A DNA stretch of 24,907 nt from contig JAHBMJ010001701.1 of assembly GCA_018398765.1 (NCBI GenBank), positions 2,501-27,407 on the forward strand, read 5' to 3'. Position numbers and translations under genes: made by a program. The first letter of the stretch is position 1. Each line of letters begins with the position of its first letter. The stretch is from Chromera velia. Taxonomy: Eukaryota > Sar > Chromeraceae. The notes beneath the pieces are model-generated. The model was given only the letters and a program-made list of their open reading frames with translations, was not told where the DNA came from and ran no database searches. Shown here piece after piece: positions 11,901-21,434 of this stretch.

Positions 11901-12942
11901 AGGCAGAATCAAGCAAGGCAGGGAGAGAAAGAAGAAAGAAAGAAGAGAAGAGAGAAAGTCATATGTTGACTACATTTTTCCCTTTGCGTTACTTCGCTCC
12001 GGTTGTCTTCCGCGGAACGAAAACAAAAAGGAAGAAAGGAAGAAAATTTTGATCTGCAATTTTTTCCATGCAAGACAATGGAAATGACAAAGAAAGAACG
12101 GACAGGAAAGAACAGAGAAAAAAACATGCCATAGAAGGAATGCACTTCTAACGTGATCGGACGCACATGCAAAAGCAGCAGCGTTGTCGAGCTCTGTCTC
12201 TTCACCCATCTACTTCTCCGTCCATCCATCCAACCGAACAGCCATTCTCAGTGTCTTTCATCTCCTTTCTCACATGTTCATTCTTTCTTGTGCCTCAAGG
12301 CAGAGGGAAGAAAGCAAGAACGAAGGAAAGAGTGATTAACAATTTTGCCGTTCATATAGACATGTACCCAGCAGTTCTTCCTTTCTTTGTTTCTTTGGCC
12401 CTTCTTTCTTCCTGCTTCAGTATTTCTCTTGCGTCTCTCTTCTTCTCCTCTTGCTCTTGTTTCGTCTTCTGCAATCATTCCGTTGTTTTTTCCATGCAGT
12501 GCGGATTTGGGAGGGGGGATAGAAGATGAAAGAGAGGAGGGGAAGAGAAGAAGAGAAGCACGGGGGAGGGAATTCATAAACAGGTCAGATGGAAGGAAGG
12601 AAGGATGGACAGAGGAAACATCGTTCGTTCTTCTCCTCTTTCAAATTGGTTTCATATTCACTCTTTGCTCTTTTTTTCACGCGTTGCTTTTCCCCTGTTT
12701 TAATTCAGAATGAGAAGGCATTTTTTCTGTTGATGTGGCTGCTTTGTCTTCTCCTTGATCTTTTCGCCGTCTTTCTTCTTCATTGTCAGACGGCTGGGGT
12801 CAGTCTGTTCTTTTGTGCTCATGAGTCGATCGACGGAGATCGACGTAAAAAAAAGGAAGGCCCACCTACTCCCTGGTTTTTCTGAAATCTTCTCAAAAGG
12901 GTCAGTCTCTTTGTTTCATTCTTTCTCTTTTGACTGAAAACC

Positions 12943-12967
12943 AATCTCTCTCTCTCTCTCTCTCTCT
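12943..12967. repeat. (CT)n microsatellite
   Basis: Pure CT dinucleotide tract of about eleven units. Confidence 0.85.
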
Positions 12968-13164
12968 GTGCAGAAGAGAACATTATGTGATTCCTCGCTC
13001 TTGGTTTTTTGCCGCATTTGTGTCTTCATGACTCGTTCTGTCTTTATCTTCTGTAGGAGTGTCTGATCTTTCTGCCCATTTCTTTCTTTTCTCTTCTTTC
13101 CTCGCTTCTTTATCCTTCTTCTCTTTCCTCGTTGGTCAATTGAGCGGAGATCCAGACAAAGAAA

Positions 13165-13188
13165 GGGGGGGGGGNGGGGGGGGGGGGG
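13165..13188. other. Poly-G tract with single-N gap
   Basis: A run of Gs interrupted by an N at 13175. Either an uncallable homopolymer or a second contig join. Confidence 0.85.
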
Positions 13189-13953
13189 AAAGACCCCAGC
13201 AGAAGGAAGGGCCGACAAAAGGGGTACAAGTCGGGCATGCATCCGGCCATCACATTTGAGCAACTGAAATTTGAAAACAAAAACGGATGCATCGAAAGAA
13301 ATAAACCCTTCCCCGACAGATATCCCTTGGGTCGTTCTCCCTGCTTTTCCATTTCCTCTCCCTCCCTTCGCTCACAACTCCCATTCTCTTCTCCTCTTTT
13401 CTTTTCTGTTGTCGCATTCCTTTCAGGAGGAGACGGGAGCCTCAACTCGCGGGACGTCAAACACTGTCACCCTTTCTTGAATGCGCATCTATGTGTGTGT
13501 GGGCGGGGGGGGTTCTCTTCTTACTTTGATTACAAGGCTGAGAGAGACACATCGAGAGTGAGAATGCCCAGGTGAGTCGGACGGAACACTTCTAGATTAC
13601 TGTGAAGGAGGTCGCGTAGGAAAGTTGTCCCGTTCTCTTCTCTTTTTTCTTCCCATATTATTTCCTGCTCCATTTTTCCCTGCGGATGTCGCTCTTGTTC
13701 TCTGTGAACTCTCCCTTTCAGTGTCCGTTTTTTCTCTGCTAATCGAATCTGCCGTCCTGTTTTTCATTTTGGGTCCTGCAGGTGACTGACAGGCAGGCAA
13801 GCAGTCAATCTAAAGAAAGTGTGTGGGAGATCAGGCCTTCCTCTCTTCCATCCATCCAGCAGGCCAACATTTCATTCCTTTTTGCCTGCCTCCCTCCGTC
13901 CATTTACTGACGACCAAGGGCAACACTTGTCTTGCTCCATCCTTCCTACCTCA

Positions 13954-13996
13954 CCTTTCCTTTCTCACCTTTCCTTTCCTTTCCTTTCCTTTCCTA
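13954..13996. repeat. (CCTTT)n tract
   Basis: Pentanucleotide cctttcctttcctt array, about six units with one interruption. Confidence 0.8.
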
Positions 13997-15005
13997 TCAG
14001 GCAGCAGCCAAGCAGCCAGCCAGCCAGCTAGCAAAGCAACCAACCATCTAAGTGGCAAAGATTCACATCGCGTAAGCAGAAAGAGGGTAAGAGCGCATCC
14101 ATCCATAGTTATTCTTTGTGTGCCCTCCCTTGCATTCTTCTCTTTTTTCTTCTTCTTCTTTTCCAAACGAGCACGGAGAAGAGAAGGAAAGAAGCGGGGG
14201 GAGGGAGTTCTCTCTCTCCCTCCTGCTCCCTATCTCTTCTCTCTATCGTCTTCTCTCCAAGGAGGTATTTAATTATTCTCTTTGATATGATTTTCTTCTC
14301 CTCCACGCTCCTCTCTTGTTCCCTGACTCTTTTGTTCGACCAAACATCAGTCAGAGGTCGAATGACCAGTCAGTTTGTCGTCACGCATACTCACTCAAGC
14401 ACGCATGTGCACTCACAGACCGACGCACGCACGCACACAGAGACAGCTAGGCGATCTGATGCAACCACTTGTCCATGCACCTTTGTGTCCTTTTTTCTGT
14501 CTCCTTCCTTGTGTGCGTGTCCATCACAGCGATTTGATTTTGTTTCCTTCCTTCCAAATAATTGGTTGCATCTCACACGCACATGCACATGCATGTACTG
14601 ATGGGCCTTTCTCCTTTTCCTCCATCACATCAATCACATGTTGTTTCTTCTTCGTCTACTCTTGATTGTCTTTCTTTCTTTCTTTTTTCCTTTTTTGATC
14701 TTCTCTCTCCTTTGAACCGACGGTGGGTGGGGGGAAAGAAAGAGAGCAGACACAGACAGACAGCAGAAAGAGAAAGAAAGAAGGAGAGGGCACCCTCCTC
14801 TCGCACCCCATCTCGACTCTGATCGCATCGGGCTAACTCTCTTTCTGTTTCCTTTCCCTCCCCTCCATTCCCATCTCCCTCTCATCTGTTCCTGAAGCTG
14901 ACCCACCAACCAGATCATACACCCCCCAAACACCTATCGAAAGTCCATCTTTCCTTCACAGGCTGGCAGGCAGACAGGCACAGAGAGAACAACACACACA
15001 GAGAG

Positions 15006-18000
15006 CTATTGCTGTTGAGGAGTGGGGACGGCCCCATTGGAATCGTTTGTGTTCCGTCGAGAGAACGAAGGCACAGAGAGGAGGGGAGAAGGGGGACATG
15101 AGGAGTCCCCTTCCCCTTCCTCTTCTGTATCCTCCTGTTGTCCTCTCACTGACGAGCGACCCTCCTCTTGTTGCGTCTCTGCGTCTGCTGCTCTATCGCT
15201 TGAGTGGGTGTGGGTTCTGCTTCTGCTCCCCCCTCCCCTCTCGACAGGGAAAGACGTGTGGGCGCTCAGATGAGAGGGCCGCACTACGAGGGGGGGTTGA
15301 AGGGGACTCCGGTAAGGCAAGTCTCCCTCGCTCTCTTCGATCTCACTCTCCCTCTCTCCGTCCGTCCACCTACGGGACGAGGACGCGGGGGCTCCTTCCT
15401 CCTCTTGATGGAAGAGGGGCAGGAAGCGGAAAGGGAGAAGGGAAGAGGACGATGATGCCGGTCGAAGAGGAAGCAGAGAGGAAGGCTGGTGATTCTCCCC
15501 CCGACTGGGGGAACTTCCAGATGAGGGGGGGCTGTTGCACCACCCTCTCGCTTGGTGGGAATGGGTAGTTGTTGTTACTCTCCCGTCACCAACATCATCA
15601 GAGTGATGGTCCCTTTCTCTGTCCCTCTCTTGGAAAGACAAACGGGGGAGAGAGAGGGCAGAGGGATGCCGGGAGAGAGAGGCGAACACAGAGGGCACTG
15701 CAGTTTCCCCGACTGTTTCTGTTTCTTGATTCTCCTCCTCGATCATTTGCTGGCTCTCTCTTTCCCTCTCTCTGCATGAGGCGCTAGCTTCTACTTCTTC
15801 TGCTTCCGTATTCGTTCGTTGCTCCGTCTCTGCTCCCCCCACCATCTCCATATCTCCCTTCTCGAGCCTGTCAAGAATCTCCAACGCACCCACTGCACCG
15901 TTGTCCCCCTCACCTACGTGGGCGTGCCCCCCACTCAGAGTCGAAGTCAGCACCACTTCCCCAGAGGGGACCGTGGGTAAGTCTTTGACGGCTGTTTTGA
16001 TGCGTGGAGCACAGGTGGTGCTGCTGCTTTCCGAGGGCGTGTCTTTTCTGGTGATGAGGGAGAAAACGAATGAATCAAACAGGATCTGATTCATGTGACC
16101 GAGGAGACAGGGAATGATAACAAGACCAGGAGGTCCAAGTTCGTCCTTCTCGAAAAAGGTCAACACCGCCAATGCGATCGATAACATCTTCGAACTGCTC
16201 GCAACCACCACTGAGATGGCTTCTGCGCGTTTCAGTTTGAACGCAACAACGGCGGCCCAGTTCATCAGAAGGTAGAAAAGATGAACCCCAAAGACCAAGG
16301 AGAGAACGACCAAGACCTCCACGCAGTTGGCTGCAAAGATTTCCTCCGCAGACCCAGCAACACCCTGCAGAGAGGAAGGAAGGAAAGAAGGAGAAATTAA
16401 AGGGAAAAAATAAACCAGTGGTCCACGGAATCAAAAGTACCAACTAAAAGAAGAATTTTCGATCTGAAAAATTTAAAGAAACGAGCAGCAAGAACCAGTC
16501 TTTCCATAATATGAACAAACAGCGGCCCCCATCAAACTCTTGCCCCCCCGATAAAATATATCATCACACACCTACCTACCTGCATGACAATCATCGCGAG
16601 ATGCAGCACGATGCCGACAGTCACCAGAGTCTTGTGCGAGTCTACCCATCTCTGCACTCCAGGGATTAGGTCTCTGAAGGCCTTCCCAATCAACACAGGA
16701 GCCAAGACCGTGATCAGCAGGTCAGTCAGAAGTTTCACCGCACTGAGATTCTGAACCTCGCCCGCACTCTGCAAAAACAAACAAAAAAGCAGTCGTGAAT
16801 TTCGAATCAATCACAGCCAGCGCAGGGAGCAGAAACGAAAGCACCCTCCAAAACACAGGGCAGAGAGACGTGAAGATAGAAAGAAAGAAACTCGCTCGGT
16901 GTGGGAGCAAAAGACAAGACAGAGAATTGCAGCCACATGCACAAGGGAATGGAGACTGACACTGGCACAGGCACAGGCATGTCGCCCACACGGCCACCAG
17001 ATCACTCCATTCATTTGAATCCAGATCACTCCATTCATTTGAATCCAGATCGCTCGATTCATTTGAATCCAGATCAATCCATTCATTTGAATCCAGATCG
17101 CTCGATTCATTTGAATCCAGATCACTCCATTCACTTGAATCCAGATCGCTCCATTCATTTGAATCCAGATCACTCCATTCACTTGAATCCAGATCGCTCC
17201 ATTCATTTGAATCCGACCTCTTTCCTACTGAAACGTTACGTGGGTATATTATACTATCTGTAAAAGACCGCGATATCCTATCACACCCATGCAACTAACT
17301 ACCTGAAGGATCAATTTGAGTGCGAAGGGAACAGAGAATACCCCCAGGAGGTTGCTCAGCACGGAGATGAGTACTCCCAGTGCCACATTGCCCTTTGAAC
17401 GAAGAACGATCGCGGTCACACTGCCGATCGGCGCGGGCATGCAGCAAAAGAATGCCAGGCCCGTTGCGAAGGGCTTCGAGAGAGGCAGGCGGATGAGGGC
17501 AAACCCGACGGATGGTGTGAGCAGCAGCACCGCAACCAGCGCATACATAATCGTGCCCCTGCACAAGTACACAGATAGAGACAGAGAGGCAAAAGGGGCG
17601 GGTGTTTTTTGTTGTGTTTTCTCCTCTTCGAAGGGACAGACTGAATCATTCTCTTCCTTTCTTTCCAATTGCGGACACAGACATTGACTGTATGTTAAGT
17701 GGGGACTGAGCAAGACTCGGCAGAGGTAGAATGAGTACACAGATAAGCATTGGGGGGCAGCAAGGCGGGTGCACAGGAATTCGAGAAGCGCGACCAGGAC
17801 CAGAAAGAGCACGGTGAAGGAAGATCCGCTAAAACAGTCCGACTCAAGAAGAGCCTAAGACAAGACGTCTTACAACATTCATTTCGACGATGCCATAATT
17901 TTTTCTACCTGCTCCGTTCTCTAGCTGGAGAGTCGCAGAACACATAAAGGCCTTCGATGATCGACTGTGTGTGCAACTTGGTTCAAGAAAGAAGGGGAGA

Positions 18001-18901
18001 AGTGAAGGGAAGTCTAACTTGTCTGGACCACCTGAGGTTCGCGTGTCAGAATCGTCTTTCTCTTGGTTTTGTAGTACAGGACAGTTCCCATCAAGAAACC
18101 TTTACAGTGGTTGCACATCCACTCAGGACGATCAAGCACAGAGAGATAGATGAGGACTGACCAGGACTTGCAAGCGGTTTTGACTTCGTTGCTCTTCATC
18201 CCCAGTCCGGTCAACAGAAACATCCCGAAGATGTTCAAGGTTTGCACGACACGAAAACCAAAACACCGCGGCTTCTGCAGAGTCCTGCCGACCTCTGGAA
18301 CAAAGAGACCGAGAAGGATCGCCACCACCAAGGAAATGGGGAGGACGTTGCTGAGCAGCTGTCTCCCAATACACCCACAGGCGGCCTTCACGCACGGAGC
18401 ACAGCCCCGCTTGCGCTCTACCAAGGTTTCAATCATCTGAAATGGCGAAGGTGTAGGTGCCTCGGTGGCTCAGATTGGTCTCCTTTCGACGGGGAGTCAA
18501 CAGTTCTTTCTTCTCTGCTAGAAGCGATGTCACCAGGCAAAAAGCTCGGTAGGGCCCGAGGCACTGACTGCACACAGGGAGCAACTCGACAAGTAGGACA
18601 AGTCAATGAACATACACACAGACAGGACAGATAGATGGAATACCGTTTTTGCTTTCTACCCTTTTTTCTGGACTTACACAGCAGGCAAACAACGTCCCTT
18701 CCCTCGATCGAATTCTGAATGACTTAATTCTTTCCGTGTGCGATGGTTTCGGTGTTGGGATGCACAATCGGTCGATCGATCCCTTACAGACAGCGACTTG
18801 CTTTCTTCACCCTGCAAAACGACGTCAGGGAGCTCAGTGCAGTAGGATGCACTGCCGGTGAAGTCTTCAAGGAAGATAGCTAGAGGAGGGCAGAAAAGCA
18901 T
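15006..18901 (-). CDS. BASS/SBF-like family membrane transporter with long acidic Ser-rich tail
   Basis: Putative multi-pass transporter of the bile acid:sodium symporter superfamily, most like the SBF_like branch (PF13593; bacterial YfeH, plant BASS4, animal SLC10A7); the substrate cannot be told. Exons: 18901-18788 (tentative), 18436-18162, 17558-17303, 16768-16580, 16364-15006; phases match at every join (0, 2, 0, 0). Donors are GTAAGG, GTCAGT, GTAGTT and GTAGGT; acceptors end in TTTCAG or GCAG. The membrane core starts with LLSNVLPISLVVAILLGLF. It continues through GMFLLTGLGMKSNEV, an FCCMPAPIGS motif, GNVALGVLISVLSNLLGVF, ITVLAPVLIGKAFRDLIP, SSSKMLSIALAV and GLVIIPCLLGHMNQILFDSF, all in family order. 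The product is 730 residues (692 if translation starts at the ATG at 18436, which directly follows a TTTCAG). After the core (about residue 386), about 344 hydrophilic Ser/Glu/Arg-rich residues follow without an intron; family members usually end near the core. Stop TAG at 15008-15006. Confidence 0.88.
17000..17215 (+). repeat. 24-bp minisatellite, nine copies, intronic
   Basis: Nine head-to-tail 24-bp units, each starting gatc, containing attcatttgaatcc (or attcacttgaatcc) and ending ca, within the intron 17302-16769 of the transporter gene. Because 24 is a multiple of three, frames stay open on both strands (SIHLNPD-type repeats on plus, EWSDLDS-type on minus). Units 6-7 and 8-9 form a repeated 48-bp dimer, pointing to recent expansion in pairs. 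I judge it non-coding, because the family alignment joins the flanking exons directly. Confidence 0.95.
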
Positions 18902-18908
18902 CGGCCAT
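18867..18908 (-). other. Possible short upstream ORF overlapping transporter start
   Basis: An ATG at 18908 in a strong initiation context (A at -3, G at +4) opens a 13-codon frame ending in TGA. It overlaps, out of frame, the weaker-context ATG at 18901 proposed for the transporter. It may dampen translation, or show that the true 5' end is elsewhere. No transcript evidence is available. Confidence 0.2.
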
Positions 18909-19013
18909 CTTGCATCGGCCGGCAATTAATTATAATTAATTAGGTCGATCGCCGATGATCGCCGTGCGCACCGTGCCACCGGCCAGCCATCGGCCAGCCA
19001 AATACGCATCGGG
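18899..19013. promoter_or_regulatory. Divergent promoter region with CATCGGCC repeats and AT palindrome
   Basis: CATCGGCC occurs at 18899, 18913 and 18988, and CATCGGG at 19007. Between them, 18924-18941 is a perfect 18-bp AT palindrome. The cluster begins at the proposed minus-strand transporter start and lies about 600-700 bp upstream of the plus-strand start at 19606. The repeated motif suggests a transcription-factor site; its function is inferred only. Confidence 0.35.
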
Positions 19014-19605
19014 TATCGCTACATGCCATTATGAGATGCCATATTCTCGTCTTCAGGTTTTAGACTTGCTTGAAATCGATTTTTGCGTGGAAAATTACGA
19101 TTTTGCGTTGATTGCCTATATATTGTATTATATTGCGTGCATGGATTTACCAATTTTATATGCATGAACTTTTTTGATAAACTTAGTGACAGCAAGAATA
19201 GCCATTCCGGCGCGTCGAAGAGAAGGATCCTCCATTTAAAATTCGGTACCACCGTGCGGCCCAGCCGGGTCCTCCTTATACTTTACCGATACGCAATGCA
19301 GCGTGCCTCTATTCTTGGATCGACGTGCTATGAACCCCCGATCGAGTTAACCCCCGGAACGTTCTATAATTAAATTCTTCTGTACACTTGATTCCTGCAG
19401 CTGTATATATATACAGCCGGGAACTGATGGGAACTGCTATCGGCACATCCCATGCACATTCGAATGAATGCGGGGCCGGTTCTGCCATCGGCACGGGTCG
19501 ACCTGCTCGCATGATCCCCTACAGACGAGGAGAATAGCTGTCTGTGGCAACGCATGCCTTTCGTCACTGCAGCATACAGTGTTCTGTGTACCCTAAAAAG
19601 AAGTG
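19014..19605. other. AT-rich intergenic region between head-to-head genes
   Basis: Contains TATA-like stretches (near 19118 and 19403) and no convincing exon. It presumably carries the promoter and 5' UTR of the plus-strand gene starting at 19606. Confidence 0.4.
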
Positions 19606-20641
19606 ATGATGACTGGAAGCTCTCTGACTGCGGTCTGTGTTTTGCTAGCGCTTGGCCTGGGGACTCAAAGAACCCTCGGGAAAACCTGTAAATGCCATTG
19701 CTGGTAAGGCATAGATATACACACACTTGCAGGCTCTCCTGCCGCTCTGCATGACCCTCCCGTTCTGTGTCTTCCTGTTTGTGCCTTGGTGTGTTCTGCA
19801 TTTCAGCTTGTGACCTTTTGTGCTCATTTTCTTGCCCTTTCTGTCTGTGTAGCTTTGGTTTGATTCCGTGCTGCTTTCCTGCACATCGACACATCCTGTT
19901 GCCTCTATGAATGCCCGGTGCTGTATGTGATCTGAAAAGGTTCCTGATGTACAAACGGAGCAGATGACGCAAAGAAGATTCATTTGGTCCCAGAAACTGA
20001 CTCAGAACTGACCGGCGAAGTGACTGACTGTCTGGGAGTTTATCAATTATTCTGTCTACCTGTCTGCCTGCCCGTCATACGTCCCCTTTGATGCTTTGCC
20101 CTGCATGTTCATTTCCGCAGTGTGGGCCTCGATTGCACCCTCCAGTGGAAGGCCGACACAGAGTCCCGGGGTGATGACTGCCACTGGAAGTCAGCTGACT
20201 GACATACAGTCAGGCTACACACATAGATACACACACACACACACACACACAGAGTCCCTGGGTGACGACTGCCACTGGAAGTCAGTTGACTGCCATTCAT
20301 GCAGTCAGGCTGGATGTGTAGGTAGAACATTTGGATCTACACACCCATATGTTTGACCTCACACACGAGTAGAAAAACATCACCTCACTCACGAAAGACT
20401 GCCACCAGGCGTCAGCCCATCCGAGCCATGCATGCTTTCACTGTAGGCAAAAAAAAATGTCCGCATCCAACGCCGTGATGGAGAGAAGGTGCCGTGACAC
20501 TCTTGCGGATCTTTTCTCACCATCGTACATATGACCCAACTGCACGCACACACACATACACACACACAGGGGACTAACCACACAAATACAAGCAAACAAA
20601 CAAACATGCATACATACATATTAATACATACATACAGACAT

Positions 20642-20726
<85 letters not shown>

Positions 20727-21337
20727 ACGAGAGAGAGAGACGCACAAAGAGACATATGAACGACTCCACTCTCACTGTGCAATGGATTTTCAGGACGAAA
20801 AACAAAACGAGGCGTAAATCACCACACTCCTGTTTTCATCTGCCTTCCTGCCTGTCTGTCCATCTGTCTATATTGGTGTCCATCTGCAGGGACTGTGAAC
20901 GAGCGTTGATGTGGCCCCAGTGTCCGCCCCATGCTTTTATTTTCATACAGAATTAATTCTTTTTCATGCAGAAATAAATGCACAAATTTTTGTCCATCTA
21001 CAGGGACTGTGAACGAGCGTTGATGTGGTCCCAGTGCCCGCCCCATGCTTTTATTTTCATACAGAATTCTTTTTCATACAGAAATAAACGCATATATTGT
21101 TGTCCATCTGCAGGGACTGTGAACGAGCGTTGATGTGGCCCCAGTGCCCGCCCGAGAACTGTCTGGGAATGATCCGAATCAAGAGCGGGGGGAAGACGGT
21201 ATTCGAGAAAGACAATGTCAGTTGGCGCGGTCGGTGGATTGGGGGTTTTGGTTTGTGTGCTCAACGGTTTCTCTGGTTAGTGTTCACTTGGCACCTGAGC
21301 TCCAGTGAGGATGTCTCTGCGTCTTTGTCCTTCTGTC

Positions 21338-21434
<97 letters not shown>

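Larger units (their letters stand above)
3793..15005. other. Long stretch without supportable genes
   Basis: About 11 kb of low-complexity DNA: purine or pyrimidine runs, GGAA and GAAA repeats, CA and GA tracts, and short direct repeats. Open frames here (up to about 160 codons) translate to Ser/Phe/Leu- or Arg/Glu/Lys-rich low-complexity peptides typical of read-through of such tracts. None shows a recognisable domain. I saw only isolated candidate exons, near 4217 and 6557 (see findings). Small exons of a gene with long introns cannot be excluded. Confidence 0.6.

Noticed and set aside
15022-15568. Plus-strand ORFs of 83-173 codons opposite the transporter tail
   Set aside because: They are antisense shadows of the long minus-strand coding exon, with low-complexity translations.
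16811-17294. Minus-strand ORF of about 190 codons and plus-strand ORF of 120 codons with 8-residue repeats
   Set aside because: They are the 24-bp minisatellite read in open frames; there is no start, splice or family support.
17700-17812. Hydrophobic minus-strand frame (LFLVLVALLEFLC) inside a transporter intron, as an extra membrane exon
   Set aside because: Family alignment joins the exon ending at 18162 directly to the one starting at 17558 with exact spacing and a good GTCAGT donor, leaving no place for it.
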